A stretch of DNA of 64,000 nucleotides from Wohlfahrtiimonas chitiniclastica DSM 18708 (GCF_000375345.1 NZ_AQXD01000001.1:120807-184806); one strand, 5' to 3'. Positions 17,422 to 28,926 are shown, counted from the stretch's first letter. Numbers and translations: made by a program. Notes: generated from the letters alone by a model not told the origin.

Positions 17422-20400
17422 ATGCCAAAACGTACAGATTTAAAATCCATTTTAATTATTGGTGCTGGCCCGATTGTGATCGGTCAAGCTTGTGAATTCG
17501 ACTACTCAGGTGCACAAGCGTGTAAAGCGTTACGTGAAGAAGGGTACCGCGTCATTTTAGTGAATTCAAACCCAGCGACCATCATGACGGATCCTGAAAT
17601 GGCAGATGTGACATATATCGAACCCATTTTATGGCAAACCGTTGAAAAAATCATTGCCAAAGAACGCCCGGATGCCATTTTACCCACCATGGGCGGTCAA
17701 ACGGCATTAAACTGCGCCTTAGACTTAAGCCGCAATGGCGTATTGGCAAAATACAATGTGGAATTGATCGGGGCTTCTGAAGATGCCATCGATAAAGCAG
17801 AAGATCGTGGCCGTTTTAAAGAAGCGATGGAAAAAATTGGCTTAAAATGCCCTGAATCTTATGTTTGTCACAGCATGAATGAAGCATTGTCTGCACAGGC
17901 GAAAGTGGGCTTCCCAACATTGATTCGTCCATCTTTCACAATGGGTGGTTCAGGCGGCGGTATTGCTTATAATAAAGAAGAGTTCATAGCGATTTGTGAG
18001 CGCGGCTTTGATGCATCACCGACACATGAATTATTGATTGAGCAATCAGTTTTGGGCTGGAAAGAGTACGAAATGGAAGTGGTGCGCGATAAAGCGGACA
18101 ACGCCATCATCATCTGCTCGATTGAAAACTTTGACCCAATGGGCGTACATACAGGCGACTCCATCACCGTTGCGCCTGCGCAAACATTGACGGACAAAGA
18201 GTATCAAATCATGCGTAATGCAAGCTTAGCAGTATTGCGTGAAATTGGTGTGGATACTGGCGGCTCGAACGTTCAGTTCTCCGTGAATCCTGCCAATGGT
18301 GAATTGATCGTTATTGAGATGAACCCACGTGTATCACGTTCATCTGCATTGGCATCAAAAGCCACAGGTTTCCCAATTGCGAAAGTGGCTGCTAAATTGG
18401 CAGTCGGTTATACATTAAATGAGTTGAGCAATGACATCACAGGTGGCCGTACACCGGCATCTTTTGAGCCTTCCATTGACTATGTTGTGACCAAAATTCC
18501 ACGCTTTGCGTTTGAAAAATTCCCAGCGGCGGATGATCGCTTAACCACGCAAATGAAATCTGTGGGTGAAGTGATGGCGATGGGTCGCACATTACAAGAA
18601 TCCATGCAAAAAGCATTGCGCGGCTTAGAAACAGGTCTATGTGGCTTTAACCCACGCACGACAGATAAATCTGTGATTTTGCGTGAGTTGGTGAACCCAG
18701 GTCCTGAACGTATTTTATATGTGGCAGATGCATTCCGCATTGGCATGAGCAAAGAAGAGATCTTTGACGTGTGTGCCATCGATCCTTGGTTCTTGATGCA
18801 AATTGAAGATTTAATGCAAGAAGAAGCTAAAGTTGCAGCGGGTACATTGGCAGATTTAGATTTTGCCACCATGCGTCGCTTGAAGCGTAAAGGCTTTTCA
18901 GACAAACGTTTATCTCAATTGTTGAATGTTTCTGAAAAAGCAGTGCGTGATGCACGTTTTGCCCTTAAATTGCATCCTGTGTATAAGCGCGTTGATACGT
19001 GCGCAGCTGAGTTTGACACAGACACAGCCTACTTATACTCAACGTATGAAGAAGAGTGTGAAGCGCGCCCAACGGATAAGAAAAAAATTATGATCCTTGG
19101 CGGTGGCCCAAACCGCATTGGTCAAGGGATTGAATTTGACTATTGCTGTGTGCATGCTTCTTTAGCGTTGCGTGAATCTGGTTTTGAAACCATCATGGTG
19201 AACTGTAACCCTGAAACCGTGTCCACAGACTTTGACACCTCAGATCGTTTATATTTCGAACCATTGACGTTAGAAGATGTGTTAGAAATCGTGCGTGTTG
19301 AACAACCTTATGGCGTGATCGTGCATTATGGTGGTCAAACACCATTGAAATTGGCCAATGCTTTGGTGGAAAATGGTGTGAACATCATCGGAACATCTGC
19401 AGACAGCATTGATGCGGCAGAAGATCGTGAACGTTTCCAAAAAGTATTGCATGATTTAGGTTTGCGTCAGCCAGAAAACCGCACTGCGCGCAATGAAGAA
19501 GAAGCCATTGTGTTGGCAAACGAAGTGGGTTATCCGCTCGTTGTGCGCCCATCTTATGTCTTAGGTGGCCGTGCAATGCAAGTGGTGCATTCAGATGATG
19601 AATTGCGCACGTATATGAATGAAGCGGTACAAGTGTCTGAAGACAGCCCTGTATTGTTGGATTTCTTCTTAAATCATGCCATTGAAGTGGATGTGGACTG
19701 TGTGTCTGATGGCCAAGAAGTTGTGATTGGCGGCATCATGCAGCACGTGGAACAAGCGGGTGTTCACTCAGGTGACTCAGGTTGTTCATTGCCACCTTAT
19801 TCATTGAGTGCAGAGATTCAAGATGAAATTCGCCGTCAAACCAAAGCGATGGCCAAAGCATTGAATGTTGTGGGCTTGATGAATGTGCAATTTGCCGTGC
19901 AAGATGATGTGGTGTATGTGTTAGAGGTCAATCCTCGCGCATCGCGTACGGTGCCATTTGTGAGTAAAGCTACGAGCGTGCCTTTAGCGAAAATTGCAGC
20001 GCGCGCAATGGCGGGCATTTCTTTAGCAGAACAAAACTTCACCACAGAAGTGATTCCTGATTATTACTCTGTGAAGGAAGCAGTGTTCCCATTCATGAAG
20101 TTCCCAGGCGTAGACGTCATCCTTGGGCCAGAAATGCGTTCAACGGGTGAAGTGATGGGCGTGGGTAAAACCTTCTCTGAAGCTTACTTAAAAGCGCAAT
20201 TAGGTGCGGGTGAACGTGTACCGAAAGTGGGTAAAGTCTTCATCTCTGTGCGTGATGCCGATAAACCTTATTTAGAAACCATGGCACGCAATTTCCAAGA
20301 ACAGGGTTACGGTTTGTGCGCAACGCGCGGCACAGCGCAATACTTAACGGATAAAGGTTTCTTTGTACAAACCATTCATAAAGTGGCAGAAGGTCGTCCG

Positions 20401-20640
20401 CATATCATCGATTACATCAAAAATGGTGAAATCGCTGTGGTTGTCAATACTGTGGTGAGTGATGCGCAAGCAGTGAAAGACAGCCACTCCATCCGCCGCA
20501 GTGCATTGAATCAACGCATTCCTTTATACACCACATTAGCGGGTGGTGAAGCAGTGAGTGAAGGCGTGAAAAGTATGTTCATGATGGATGTGTACTCAGT
20601 GCAAGAGTTGCATGATCACATTGCTAAAAGCAAAAAATAA
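17422..20640 (+). CDS. carB: carbamoyl-phosphate synthase, large subunit
   Basis: A 1072-residue enzyme, the usual length of CarB. Two homologous halves each hold an ATP-grasp domain: the first uses one ATP to make carbamate through carboxyphosphate, the second uses another ATP to form carbamoyl phosphate. [19 protein letters not shown] marks the start of the first half and [19 protein letters not shown] the second near residue 558. [12 protein letters not shown] and [11 protein letters not shown] are the paired glycine-rich loops. The C-terminal MGS-like domain from about residue 940 binds allosteric effectors. GGAGAG stands ahead of the ATG. Confidence 0.98.
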   Translation: MPKRTDLKSILIIGAGPIVIGQACEFDYSGAQACKALREEGYRVILVNSNPATIMTDPEMADVTYIEPILWQTVEKIIAKERPDAILPTMGGQTALNCALDLSRNGVLAKYNVELIGASEDAIDKAEDRGRFKEAMEKIGLKCPESYVCHSMNEALSAQAKVGFPTLIRPSFTMGGSGGGIAYNKEEFIAICERGFDASPTHELLIEQSVLGWKEYEMEVVRDKADNAIIICSIENFDPMGVHTGDSITVAPAQTLTDKEYQIMRNASLAVLREIGVDTGGSNVQFSVNPANGELIVIEMNPRVSRSSALASKATGFPIAKVAAKLAVGYTLNELSNDITGGRTPASFEPSIDYVVTKIPRFAFEKFPAADDRLTTQMKSVGEVMAMGRTLQESMQKALRGLETGLCGFNPRTTDKSVILRELVNPGPERILYVADAFRIGMSKEEIFDVCAIDPWFLMQIEDLMQEEAKVAAGTLADLDFATMRRLKRKGFSDKRLSQLLNVSEKAVRDARFALKLHPVYKRVDTCAAEFDTDTAYLYSTYEEECEARPTDKKKIMILGGGPNRIGQGIEFDYCCVHASLALRESGFETIMVNCNPETVSTDFDTSDRLYFEPLTLEDVLEIVRVEQPYGVIVHYGGQTPLKLANALVENGVNIIGTSADSIDAAEDRERFQKVLHDLGLRQPENRTARNEEEAIVLANEVGYPLVVRPSYVLGGRAMQVVHSDDELRTYMNEAVQVSEDSPVLLDFFLNHAIEVDVDCVSDGQEVVIGGIMQHVEQAGVHSGDSGCSLPPYSLSAEIQDEIRRQTKAMAKALNVVGLMNVQFAVQDDVVYVLEVNPRASRTVPFVSKATSVPLAKIAARAMAGISLAEQNFTTEVIPDYYSVKEAVFPFMKFPGVDVILGPEMRSTGEVMGVGKTFSEAYLKAQLGAGERVPKVGKVFISVRDADKPYLETMARNFQEQGYGLCATRGTAQYLTDKGFFVQTIHKVAEGRPHIIDYIKNGEIAVVVNTVVSDAQAVKDSHSIRRSALNQRIPLYTTLAGGEAVSEGVKSMFMMDVYSVQELHDHIAKSKK

Positions 20641-20654
20641 GTCATTGACTTAAC

Positions 20655-20684
20655 AAAAAGCTCCGCATTGCGGAGCTTTTTTTA
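20655..20684. terminator. terminator between carB and the AEC permease gene
   Basis: AGCTCCGC and GCGGAGCT form an eight-base stem with loop ATT, flanked by A5 on the left and T7 on the right, so it can serve both converging genes. It ends just before the stop codon of the minus-strand gene. Confidence 0.85.
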
Positions 20685-20686
20685 TG

Positions 20687-21634
20687 CTAGAAATTTAAGC
20701 CAATCAAATGGAGTAAATAGAGCATGCATGGAATGGTGATTAAAGATGCCATCACAGAGATCAAAGTCATTGCAGTGCCAAAATTCACATCTGCGCCATA
20801 GCGCTGAAAGAGTACGGAGGCTAAGGTAAAGGTTGGCATCGTCACTTGAATGAGGAGCACTTTAATGACAATGTCATCAATTGGTAAGAGTAGAATGAAG
20901 CCAAAGGCTAAGAGTGGAAACAGCAGGATTTTGAAGATGACGCCATAAGTGACGCGCTTGACATCAATGTCACGGATCATTTTCCATAAGTCAGGGATCA
21001 ACATGCCAATGTAGATCATGCCAATCGGGCTTGCTAACCCTGCTAACGCTTTGGTCAATTGCTTTAAACCATCGTGGGCTTCAAATTGTAATGCGCCAAG
21101 CGTTAAGCCAATGACAATGGCGAGCAATGGAATGTTGATCATCGCCGCTAAATTGCGTAAGCGAAAGCCTTTATCGCGTTGTAATAAATAGATGCACAAT
21201 GTCCAGATCACAAAATCTAACCCTGCATCAAAGATCGCTGCAAGCAAGGCGCCTTGCGCCCCTAACAATACATAGCAAAGTGGAATGCCAATAAAAGCCG
21301 TGTTGCCAAGTGTGGCGGCGATGGCCAGTTCATTCGCTTGCTTTTCGGCAGTTTTAAGATATTTTTTCGCTAAAAAGCGCGCCAAAATAATTCCGCCGGC
21401 ATTGATGATGACAGAGAGCACAAAAATGGTGAGGATCTGCTTCATCATCGTGGCATCAAGCTCAAAGTTAAACACGCTCGACAGTACAATCGAAGGTAAG
21501 CCAACATTGACAATCAGTGCCACAACTAAGCGCTGGGATTCAAGGGTTAAACCGTAGGCACGGCGCAGCAATACGCCGACGATCATCATCGCAGCCATGA
21601 CGGAAACGGAAGTGAGGGTGGTGAAGAAAATCAT
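20687..21634 (-). CDS. AEC-family permease
   Basis: A 315-residue inner-membrane protein with about ten hydrophobic segments of the auxin efflux carrier family (PF03547). The family halves are similar to each other: five segments, then the loop with GNTAFIGIPL, and a second set of five ending in PTFTLASVLFQRYG. Bacterial members carry malate, malonate or other organic acids, but the substrate here is unknown. It converges on carB. The ATG at 21634 has no good ribosome site; the next in-frame methionines (residues 13, 16 and 17) would remove half of the first membrane segment, so the longer form is kept. Confidence 0.82.
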   Translation of the reverse strand: MIFFTTLTSVSVMAAMMIVGVLLRRAYGLTLESQRLVVALIVNVGLPSIVLSSVFNFELDATMMKQILTIFVLSVIINAGGIILARFLAKKYLKTAEKQANELAIAATLGNTAFIGIPLCYVLLGAQGALLAAIFDAGLDFVIWTLCIYLLQRDKGFRLRNLAAMINIPLLAIVIGLTLGALQFEAHDGLKQLTKALAGLASPIGMIYIGMLIPDLWKMIRDIDVKRVTYGVIFKILLFPLLAFGFILLLPIDDIVIKVLLIQVTMPTFTLASVLFQRYGADVNFGTAMTLISVMASLITIPCMLYLLHLIGLNF

Positions 21635-21806
21635 TGGACAACTCGCGCAAAAATTATGATTTATGGTTATGAGAGAATACTATAGCACTAGTTTTTAGAT
21701 GCATGGGGCTTTTTGCGAGGGATATTTTCAGAGGGCGAGGCAGGACGATTGAGCAATAAGTTACGCTGTGTTAAATTATCATCTTTACACTCTGTAGGTT
21801 CAAATT

Positions 21807-22091
21807 ATGGCGAACAACGCATCTAAAGACACTTTGATTTTTGGCGTGCCAAAACTCCCGATGAAAGCATTGGTGGTGGTCATTCCGTTTATGGTCTCCT
21901 TCATCATGAGCGGCGTCATCTCGTTTGTGAGTATGGTCAGAAGTTTAGGACTCGGCCTCCATGTCTTTAGCCCGTGGGTGAGTGTGTGGATGTTTTCATG
22001 GATGATCGCTTTTCCCACCATTTTAGTGGTGCTGCCTTTAGCACGTAAATTGGCGATGAAGTTGGTGAAATTACCGCCACAGGTAAAATGA
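21807..22091 (+). CDS. DUF2798 family membrane protein
   Basis: A 94-residue protein with two membrane segments, about residues 20-42 and 55-77. The pattern of MSGVISF in the first segment and FPTILVVLPLARKL in the second matches DUF2798 (PF11391), small inner-membrane proteins with no assigned function. The gene stands alone, followed by a terminator it shares with glyA. Confidence 0.65.
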   Translation: MANNASKDTLIFGVPKLPMKALVVVIPFMVSFIMSGVISFVSMVRSLGLGLHVFSPWVSVWMFSWMIAFPTILVVLPLARKLAMKLVKLPPQVK

Positions 22092-22101
22092 TCAAAGCAT
22101 G

Positions 22102-22129
22102 AAAAAACCCTGTTAAACAGGGCTTTTTA
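22102..22129. terminator. terminator between the DUF2798 gene and glyA
   Basis: CCCTG and CAGGG around TTAAA, with A6 on the left and T5 on the right. It can end both converging transcripts. Confidence 0.75.
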
Positions 22130-22153
22130 AATCATATGTTAAAGTGTTGGCGA

Positions 22154-23404
22154 TTATTTTGCGTACACAGGGAATTTACGACAAAGCGCTGTCACATTGT
22201 CCGCAACGCGCGCTGCAAGCGCTTCATCATCGATGTTTTCTAACACATCACACATCCAGTTTGCGAGCAATTCAGATTCTGCTTCTTTAAAGCCGCGGGT
22301 TGTGATCGCTGGCGCACCGACACGAATGCCTGAGGTCACAAAAGGTGATTGTGGGTCATTGGGCACGGTGTTTTTATTCACAGTGATGTTTGCTTTGCCA
22401 AGGGCAGCATCTGCTGCTTTTCCTGTGATGCCGTGTTTGACTAAATCCACTAAGAATAAGTGATCTTCTGTGCCATTTGACACGATGTCAAAGCCACGAG
22501 ATTGGAACACACGCACCATCGCTTTAGCATTTTTCAACACTTGCTTTTGATATTCTACAAATTCAGGTTGCGCCGCTTCTAACAATGCCACCGCTTTTGC
22601 TGCGATCACATGCATTAAAGGGCCGCCTTGGATGCCTGGGAAAATCGCTGAGTTCAATTTTTTCTCGATGTCAGGATTTGCTTTTGCCAAGATGATGCCG
22701 CCACGAGGACCACGCAATGTTTTGTGTGTGGTGGTGGTGACAACGTCTGCATATTCCATAGGATTTGGATATAAACCTGCCGCCACTAAACCGGCAACGT
22801 GCGCCATGTCCACAAATAAGTACGCGCCCACTTTGTCAGCGATTTCGCGGAAACGTTTGAAATCTAAGATTTGAGAGTAAGCAGAGAAACCTGCCACGAT
22901 CATTTTTGGTTGATGTTCGATGGCTAATTTTTCCACTTCATCATAATCGATGAGACCATTTTCATCGACGCCGTATTGTACCGCGTTGTACGTACGACCA
23001 GAGAAGTTAACTTTTGCACCATGGGTTAAGTGACCACCGTGATCAAGGCTCATGCCAAGAACTGTGTCACCAGGTTGAACCAATGCAAGGTAAACTGCGC
23101 CGTTTGCTTGTGAGCCGGAATGTGGTTGTACGTTTGCGTAGTCTGCGCCAAATAATGTTTTTGCGCGTTCAATGGCTAAGCTTTCAACGATGTCCACATA
23201 TTCACAACCGCCATAATAACGCTTGTTAGGATAGCCTTCGGCATATTTGTTGGTGAGTTTAGAGCCTTGAAGTTCCATCACAAGTGGGGAACAATAGTTC
23301 TCAGAAGCGATCAATTCAACGTGATCTTCCTGACGTTGTCCTTCCTTTTCAACAGCTTCAAAGAGTTCAGGATCAAAAGAGTGTAACGCGAGATTTTCAA
23401 ACAT
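22154..23404 (-). CDS. glyA: serine hydroxymethyltransferase
   Basis: A 416-residue pyridoxal-phosphate enzyme that interconverts serine and glycine with tetrahydrofolate, the main source of one-carbon units. [14 protein letters not shown] contains the Schiff-base Lys228; ASENYCSP and [11 protein letters not shown] are substrate and cofactor signatures. The frame stays open to 23473, but that longer start would fall in the promoter found at 23445-23473. The ATG at 23404, with AGGA upstream, gives the normal [15 protein letters not shown]-terminus. Confidence 0.97.
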   Translation of the reverse strand: MFENLALHSFDPELFEAVEKEGQRQEDHVELIASENYCSPLVMELQGSKLTNKYAEGYPNKRYYGGCEYVDIVESLAIERAKTLFGADYANVQPHSGSQANGAVYLALVQPGDTVLGMSLDHGGHLTHGAKVNFSGRTYNAVQYGVDENGLIDYDEVEKLAIEHQPKMIVAGFSAYSQILDFKRFREIADKVGAYLFVDMAHVAGLVAAGLYPNPMEYADVVTTTTHKTLRGPRGGIILAKANPDIEKKLNSAIFPGIQGGPLMHVIAAKAVALLEAAQPEFVEYQKQVLKNAKAMVRVFQSRGFDIVSNGTEDHLFLVDLVKHGITGKAADAALGKANITVNKNTVPNDPQSPFVTSGIRVGAPAITTRGFKEAESELLANWMCDVLENIDDEALAARVADNVTALCRKFPVYAK

Positions 23405-23444
23405 GATGATTTTCCTATAGAATAACCCAAGCAAAGGCGTAGTT

Positions 23445-23473
23445 ATTGTAGAGTGTAAAAACTTTTCCTTCAA
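23445..23473 (-). promoter_or_regulatory. promoter of glyA
   Basis: On the minus strand TTGAAG (23468-23473) and TACAAT (23445-23450) are 17 bases apart. The predicted start near 23438 leaves a leader of about 34 bases. No PurR or glycine riboswitch structure is visible. Confidence 0.7.
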
Positions 23474-23534
23474 CAGCTAACGCCATTTTAAGAACAATTA
23501 GATTATTTGATCCATTAATGAGGAATGCGTAATT

Positions 23535-24200
23535 ATGACTATGGAAAATAGAGATCATATGCGTTTGAATATGATAGAGCAGCAAATCCGTCCATGGAAT
23601 GTCTTAAATCAACGAGTGCTCAATGCATTTGATGAAGTTAACCGTGATGAGTTCGTGGCAGAGGCATTAAAGCCGCTTGCATTTTCAGAAGCAAGATTGC
23701 CATTAGGCGGCGATGATTTGATGCTGTTTCCTGCGTTAGAAGGGCGCATTCTTCAAGAAGTGAACATTGAACCCACAGATAAAGTTCTCGTCGTTGGCAC
23801 AGGCAGCGGATTTTTAGCCGCCTTAGCCGCGACACTTGGTGAACATGTGACGAGCATTGACATTAACGATGCTTATACACAAAAAGCCCAACAAGCCGCC
23901 GCTTCTTTAAACATTCATAATGTTGAATATGTGACCGCTGATGTGAAAACCTTTGCCCTTGAAAAGGCGAGCTTTGATGTGATCATTTTAACGGGTTCAG
24001 TGTTAAATGTGCCAAATGCATGGATCGAAGGTTTAACCGCGGGCGGTCGCTTGCTCGCATTTGTGGGCATGCAGGATCAAACAGTGACGAGCGGCGTTGT
24101 GTTCCAAAATCAATTGGATCAAATCCGCGAGGATTCATTGTTTGAAGTGGAATTAGAACGTCTTCATGGATTTGAAGATCAACCACAATTTGTATTTTAA
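23535..24200 (+). CDS. PCMT-like methyltransferase
   Basis: A 221-residue SAM-dependent methyltransferase of the protein-L-isoaspartate O-methyltransferase family. The N-terminal MIEQQIRPWNVLNQRVLNA and DEF at the entry of the fold are typical of the branch found in many gammaproteobacteria beside tolC. KVLVVGTGSGFLAALAATLG near residue 84 is the SAM-binding loop; the family more often has EIGTGSGY. Because several residues differ from true Pcm, repair of isoaspartate is not certain. AGGA lies ten bases upstream of the ATG. No tolC is adjacent here. Confidence 0.78.
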   Translation: MTMENRDHMRLNMIEQQIRPWNVLNQRVLNAFDEVNRDEFVAEALKPLAFSEARLPLGGDDLMLFPALEGRILQEVNIEPTDKVLVVGTGSGFLAALAATLGEHVTSIDINDAYTQKAQQAAASLNIHNVEYVTADVKTFALEKASFDVIILTGSVLNVPNAWIEGLTAGGRLLAFVGMQDQTVTSGVVFQNQLDQIREDSLFEVELERLHGFEDQPQFVF

Positions 24201-24215
24201 TTAAACTTCACTTTT

Positions 24216-24252
24216 ATCCCATCTTGTCTGACAGGATGGGATTTCTATTTTC
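24216..24252 (+). terminator. hairpin terminator after the PCMT-like gene
   Basis: ATCCCATC and GATGGGAT form an eight-base stem around a loop of 11 bases, followed by an interrupted T tract. It lies between the methyltransferase gene and parC, so parC needs its own promoter or read-through. Confidence 0.6.
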
Positions 24253-24263
24253 TGAAAAAAATT

Positions 24264-26507
24264 ATGACTCAATTTACGCAACAAAATTTTGAAGTGCGCT
24301 CCATGGCGGAGTTTGCAGAAGAAGCTTATTTGAACTATTCGATGTATGTGATCAAGGATCGAGCGCTTCCGCATGTGGGTGATGGATTAAAGCCGGTGCA
24401 GCGCCGCATTATTTATGCCATGAGCGAGCTCGGATTGAGTGCAGTGTCAAAGCACAAGAAATCAGCGCGCACCGTGGGGGATGTGATCGGTAAATATCAT
24501 CCGCACGGCGACAGCGCTTGTTATGAAGCTTTGGTCTTGATGGCACAGCCTTTCTCATACCGTTATCCATTGGTGGATGGGCAAGGGAACTTTGGTTCAT
24601 TGGACAATCCTAAATCGTTTGCTGCGATGCGTTACACTGAGTCAAAACTCTCTAAATACGCGGATGTTTTGCTCAAAGAGACCAATGAAGCCACAGTGGA
24701 TTGGCAGCCAAACTTTGATGGTTCACTCAATGAACCTGTGCGTTTACCTGCGCGTTTGCCCAACATTTTATTAAATGGCGGGACAGGGATTGCCGTCGGG
24801 ATGGCGACAGACATTCCACCTCATAACTTAACTGAAGTGGCCAATGCTGTATGCGCGCTCATTGATCAGCCAGATTTATCATTAGAAGCGTTGATGCAAT
24901 ATGTACCTGCGCCAGATTTTCCAACGGGCGGCGAGATCGTCAATAGCAAAGCTGAGTTATTAAAGATTTACACACAAGGCACAGGTTCCATTCGCTTGCG
25001 TGCCAAATATGTGATGGAAGAGGGCAACATTGTCATCACAGAATTGCCGTATCAAGTTTCCGGTGAAAAGATTCAAGTGGACATCGCGCAGCAAATTCAA
25101 GCGAAAAAATTGCCAATGATCGATGACATTCGCGATGAGTCTGATTATGAGCATCCTGTGCGCATTGTGTTGATTCCACGCTCAAATCGTGTGGAATGTG
25201 ATCGCGTGATGGATCATTTATTTGCCACGACAGATTTAGAAAAATCCATCCGCGTGAATCTCAATATGATTGGCCTAAATGATCGCCCTGAAGTGAAAAG
25301 CTTAGCGAAAATTTTGACAGAATGGATCGCCTTTAGAACCGATACTGTGACGCGCCGTTTGCAGCATCAGCTCAATAAAGTGGAAGCGCGTTTGCACATT
25401 TTAGAAGCGTTGATGATTGCATATTTGAACCTTGATGAAGTGATTCGCATCATCCGCTTTGAAGAAGAGCCCAAAGCTGTATTGATTGAGCAGTTTAAAT
25501 TGTCAGAGATTCAAGCGAATGCGATTTTAGAGACAAAATTGCGTCATTTAGCCAAGCTTGAAGAGATGAAGCTACAAGCAGAAGAAGATGAGCTCTTAAA
25601 GCAGCAACAAGAGTTACAAACCTTACTCAATGAGCCTAAAAAATTGATGGCGCTCATTAAGCAAGAGATCAAAGAAGATCAAAAAGCGTATGGCGATGTG
25701 CGCAGAACGAAGATTGTGACCCGTGCACAAGCAGCGGCGATTGATGAGCTTGAGTTGGTGTCAAGTGATCCGATTACGATCATTTTGTCAAAAATGGGCT
25801 GGGTGCGTTCAGCGAAAGGGCAAGAGATTGATCCAAAACAGATGAATTATCGCACCGGTGATCAATACCTCTGTTCAGCCTTTGGGCGCAATAATCAGCA
25901 AGCGGTCTTTTTTGATCAAACGGGGCGCGCTTACAGTTTAGCGGCGCATACGTTGCCATCAGCGCGTACGATGGGTGAAGCCTTGAGTGGGCGCTTTACA
26001 TTGTCTGCCGATACGGTGATCAATCAGATCATTTGTGATCAAGAGGATAGCCAATATTTATTGGCAGCAAACAGCGGTTATGGCTTTGTGGTGGATTATA
26101 CAGAGCTATTGAGCCGTCAAAAAGCAGGTAAAGCCATTGTGAATTTAGGCGATGCGAGCATGTTTGCCCCGATGAAAGTGGATAAAGCGACAAAACCTTA
26201 CATGGTGGCCTATACAGACAAAGGGCGTTTGTTGATCACAGAGATTGAAGCGTTGCCTGTTTTAGCCAAAGGTAAAGGCAATCAGATCATCGGGATTCCT
26301 GGGGCGGCGTTTAAAAATGGCGAAGATCAAATGCTTGATTTACAAATGCTTGGGCGCAATGACACTTTAACTTTACATTTTGGCCGTGCGAAGATGACAT
26401 TAAAGCCAGAAGACTGGGCACAATTCATCGATGAGCGCGGAAAACGCGGCAAAGAGGTGAAAAAAGGGAGCAAAATTACGCGATTAGAGATTGCGCATAT
26501 CGATTAA
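24264..26507 (+). CDS. parC: DNA topoisomerase IV subunit A
   Basis: A 747-residue subunit of the enzyme that unlinks replicated chromosomes. The breakage-reunion domain carries AMRYTE with Tyr124, which forms the covalent bond to DNA. The quinolone-determining segment reads [11 protein letters not shown], with Ser84 and Glu88 in the unmutated state at the two positions most often changed in resistant strains. The length and the C-terminal half, with only a weakly conserved blade-like region, agree with ParC rather than GyrA, which is longer and has a GyrA box. parE is not adjacent. Confidence 0.94.
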   Translation: MTQFTQQNFEVRSMAEFAEEAYLNYSMYVIKDRALPHVGDGLKPVQRRIIYAMSELGLSAVSKHKKSARTVGDVIGKYHPHGDSACYEALVLMAQPFSYRYPLVDGQGNFGSLDNPKSFAAMRYTESKLSKYADVLLKETNEATVDWQPNFDGSLNEPVRLPARLPNILLNGGTGIAVGMATDIPPHNLTEVANAVCALIDQPDLSLEALMQYVPAPDFPTGGEIVNSKAELLKIYTQGTGSIRLRAKYVMEEGNIVITELPYQVSGEKIQVDIAQQIQAKKLPMIDDIRDESDYEHPVRIVLIPRSNRVECDRVMDHLFATTDLEKSIRVNLNMIGLNDRPEVKSLAKILTEWIAFRTDTVTRRLQHQLNKVEARLHILEALMIAYLNLDEVIRIIRFEEEPKAVLIEQFKLSEIQANAILETKLRHLAKLEEMKLQAEEDELLKQQQELQTLLNEPKKLMALIKQEIKEDQKAYGDVRRTKIVTRAQAAAIDELELVSSDPITIILSKMGWVRSAKGQEIDPKQMNYRTGDQYLCSAFGRNNQQAVFFDQTGRAYSLAAHTLPSARTMGEALSGRFTLSADTVINQIICDQEDSQYLLAANSGYGFVVDYTELLSRQKAGKAIVNLGDASMFAPMKVDKATKPYMVAYTDKGRLLITEIEALPVLAKGKGNQIIGIPGAAFKNGEDQMLDLQMLGRNDTLTLHFGRAKMTLKPEDWAQFIDERGKRGKEVKKGSKITRLEIAHID

Positions 26508-26518
26508 ATTGCTATAAT
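26491..26518 (+). promoter_or_regulatory. promoter of rplY-pth-ychF
   Basis: TTGCGC (26491-26496) and a perfect TATAAT (26513-26518) are 16 bases apart. It overlaps the last codons of parC. The start point near 26525 gives a leader of about 60 bases. Confidence 0.7.
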
Positions 26519-26530
26519 GTGGCGCTTATG

Positions 26531-26560
26531 TTTTTGACTGGTCGCGGTCAAAAACTTTTT
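26531..26560 (+). promoter_or_regulatory. leader hairpin with U-run upstream of rplY
   Basis: TTTTTGAC (26531-26538) pairs perfectly with GTCAAAAA (26547-26554) around the loop TGGTCGCG, followed by CTTTTT. It begins a few bases after the predicted start point and ends 27 bases before the rplY start codon. It could be a weak attenuator or a protein-binding structure in the leader of a ribosomal protein gene. That role is inference. Confidence 0.5.
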
Positions 26561-26586
26561 ATTTCAAACTATTATCGGAGTTCACA

Positions 26587-27201
26587 ATGAGTGATTTCAT
26601 TTTTAAAGCATCTCTTCGCCAAGACATGGGGAAAGGAGCGAGCCGCCGCCTACGTCGTGAAGGGTTGATTCCTGCGGTTGTTTACGGTGCTGGCCAAGAA
26701 GCTGTAAGCATTGTATTAAACCACAACGAAGCATTGACAGTTTTCCGTAACGAAGACGTTTACTCAAGCATCGTGACTGTAGAAATCGATGGCAAACCAG
26801 AAAGCGCAATTTTACGTGATGTTCAACGTCACCCATACAAACCTTTATTGGCTCACTTAGATTTCTTACGCGTTAAAGCGGGCGAAAAATTGAAATCAAT
26901 GGTTCCAGTTGTATTGTTAAATGCAGAAGATGCAGCAGGCGTTAAAGCCGGCGGCGTTTTAACTCACGCATTAACAGCGATTGAAGTTGAATGTTTACCT
27001 AAAGATTTACCACACGCAATCGAAATCGACATCATTGATTTAGCTGTGGGTGCACACATCACTGTTGCTGACGTTAAAGCGCCAGCAGGTGTTGAAATCT
27101 TAACGCCAGCTGAAGATCAAGTTGCTGGTATCTTAGCGCCACGCATCGCTGACGACGCTGAAGAAGCAACGGATGCTGCTGAGGCAACAGAAGAAGCATA
27201 A
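26587..27201 (+). CDS. rplY: 50S ribosomal protein L25/Ctc, long form
   Basis: A 204-residue 5S rRNA-binding protein. Residues 1-90 are the L25 domain with GKGASRRLRREGLIPAVVYG, and residues 95-190 are the C-terminal TL5/Ctc domain absent from the short E. coli protein, ending in an Ala/Glu/Asp-rich tail. CGGAG precedes the ATG. It is first in the rplY-pth-ychF set, a common arrangement in proteobacteria that combines translation-related genes. Confidence 0.95.
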   Translation: MSDFIFKASLRQDMGKGASRRLRREGLIPAVVYGAGQEAVSIVLNHNEALTVFRNEDVYSSIVTVEIDGKPESAILRDVQRHPYKPLLAHLDFLRVKAGEKLKSMVPVVLLNAEDAAGVKAGGVLTHALTAIEVECLPKDLPHAIEIDIIDLAVGAHITVADVKAPAGVEILTPAEDQVAGILAPRIADDAEEATDAAEATEEA

Positions 27202-27207
27202 TTGTCT

Positions 27208-27774
27208 ATGACATTGAAATTAATCGTTGGCCTAGGTAATCCTGGGCCCGAATATACAGAAACCCGCCACAATGCGGGTTTTTGGTTTATTGATGAGATC
27301 GCATCGACACCATTGTCCTATCAAAGTAAATTTAAGGGCTTGGTGGGTGAGATGGTGCAAGATGGCCGCAAAGTCTATCTTTTGAAGCCAGAAACTTTTA
27401 TGAATAAAAGCGGTGAGTCCGTTTTGGCGCTGGCCCATTTTTATAAAATTCTGCCAGAAGAGATTTTAGTGGTGCATGATGAATTAGATCTACCGCCGGG
27501 GGCTGTGAAGCTCAAACAAGGGGGTGGACATGGTGGCCACAATGGCTTAAAAAGCATCATTTCTTTTCTAGGCTCGAATAATTTTAACCGTTTGCGCATT
27601 GGCGTTGGGCATCCTGGGGATGCAAAGCTTGTGGCAAATTATGTGCTTAAAAAAGCATCGGGCGCGGATCAGAAATTGATGGAAGATGCCATTTGGGAGG
27701 CAAGACGCCATTTATCTGCGATGGTGGCAGGTGATTTTGAACCCGTCATGAACGAATTACATCGTAAGAAGTAA
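27208..27774 (+). CDS. pth: peptidyl-tRNA hydrolase
   Basis: A 188-residue enzyme that frees tRNA from peptidyl-tRNA released by stalled ribosomes. GLGNPGPEY at residue 8 and TRHNAGFW with catalytic His21 are diagnostic, as are [10 protein letters not shown] and [11 protein letters not shown]. The TTG six bases earlier is in frame, but the ATG at 27208, six bases after the rplY stop, gives the family's N-terminus. Spacing suggests translational coupling to rplY. Confidence 0.95.
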   Translation: MTLKLIVGLGNPGPEYTETRHNAGFWFIDEIASTPLSYQSKFKGLVGEMVQDGRKVYLLKPETFMNKSGESVLALAHFYKILPEEILVVHDELDLPPGAVKLKQGGGHGGHNGLKSIISFLGSNNFNRLRIGVGHPGDAKLVANYVLKKASGADQKLMEDAIWEARRHLSAMVAGDFEPVMNELHRKK

Positions 27775-27791
27775 CTTTAAAGGAATTATTT

Positions 27792-28883
27792 ATGGCAATT
27801 CAGTGTGGTATTGTAGGGCTTCCGAACGTTGGTAAATCAACGCTTTTCAACGCATTGACAAATGCAGGCATTGATGCGGCAAACTACCCGTTTTGTACAA
27901 TTGAGCCAAATGTGGGTCGTGTGTTGGTGCCAGATACGCGCATTCAACCGCTTGTGGACATTGTCAATCCTGAGCGTGTGCAACAAACATTTGTGGATTT
28001 TGTGGACATCGCGGGTTTAGTGAAAGGTGCATCGCAAGGTGAAGGTTTAGGCAATCAGTTTTTAGCGAACATCCGTGAAACCGATGCCATTGCACATGTG
28101 GTGCGTTGCTTTGAAAATGATGACATCATCCATGTGTCCGGTAAAATTGACCCGATTGATGACATCGAAGTGATCAACACTGAATTGGCATTGGCCGATT
28201 TAGCCTCTGCTGAACGCTTTTTACATCGTGTTGAAAAAGTGGCTAAAAGTGGTAACAAAGAAGCACAAGCGCAAGTGGCGGTGCTCAAAAAAATCATCCC
28301 TGTGTTAGATGAAGGCAAAAGCGTTCGTTCCATTCAGTTAGATGATGAAGAAAAATTATTGGTGCGCGATCTTCAATTTTTAACCATCAAACCTGTTATG
28401 TACATTGCCAACGTCAATGAAGATGGTTTTGAAAACAATCCATTATTAGACAAAGTAGAAGCATATGCCGCCGCAGAAGGTGCATTTGTGGTGCCAATTT
28501 GTGCTGCAATCGAATCTGACATTGCTGAACTCGAAGATGAAGATAAGGCAGATTTCTTAGCGGAAATGGGCTTTGAAGAGCCTGGTTTAAACCGCGTGAT
28601 TCGCGCAGGTTACTCATTGCTGAATTTAGAAACTTACTTCACAGCAGGCGTGAAAGAAGTGCGTGCATGGACCATCAAAAAAGGTTCAACAGCGCCACAA
28701 GCCGCAGGCGTGATTCACACGGACTTTGAAAAAGGCTTCATTCGTGCAGAAGTGATCGCATATGATGATTACGTCACGTACAAAGGTGAGGCAGGCGCGA
28801 AAGAGAAAGGTAAAATGCGTTTAGAAGGTAAAGAGTACATCGTGCAAGATGGCGATGTGATGCACTTTAGATTCAACGTATAA
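27792..28883 (+). CDS. ychF: redox-regulated ATPase YchF/OLA1
   Basis: A 363-residue Obg-related protein that hydrolyses ATP rather than GTP and binds ribosomes. [15 protein letters not shown] is the P-loop near residue 8, [20 protein letters not shown] holds switch II, and the C-terminal TGS domain covers residues 280-363. The G4 motif is degenerate (NVNED), as expected for the ATP-specific branch. AAAGGA lies ahead of the ATG. Confidence 0.96.
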   Translation: MAIQCGIVGLPNVGKSTLFNALTNAGIDAANYPFCTIEPNVGRVLVPDTRIQPLVDIVNPERVQQTFVDFVDIAGLVKGASQGEGLGNQFLANIRETDAIAHVVRCFENDDIIHVSGKIDPIDDIEVINTELALADLASAERFLHRVEKVAKSGNKEAQAQVAVLKKIIPVLDEGKSVRSIQLDDEEKLLVRDLQFLTIKPVMYIANVNEDGFENNPLLDKVEAYAAAEGAFVVPICAAIESDIAELEDEDKADFLAEMGFEEPGLNRVIRAGYSLLNLETYFTAGVKEVRAWTIKKGSTAPQAAGVIHTDFEKGFIRAEVIAYDDYVTYKGEAGAKEKGKMRLEGKEYIVQDGDVMHFRFNV

Positions 28884-28899
28884 TCAAATTCACATCAAA

Positions 28900-28926
28900 A
28901 GCCGACCGACAAGGTCGGTTTTTTTA
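28900..28926 (+). terminator. intrinsic terminator after ychF
   Basis: CCGACC and GGTCGG around GACAA, followed by T7. It ends the rplY-pth-ychF transcript. Confidence 0.85.

Noticed and set aside
23405-23473. Longer N-terminus of GlyA
   Set aside because: It would begin inside the -35 box of the glyA promoter and adds residues absent from the family.
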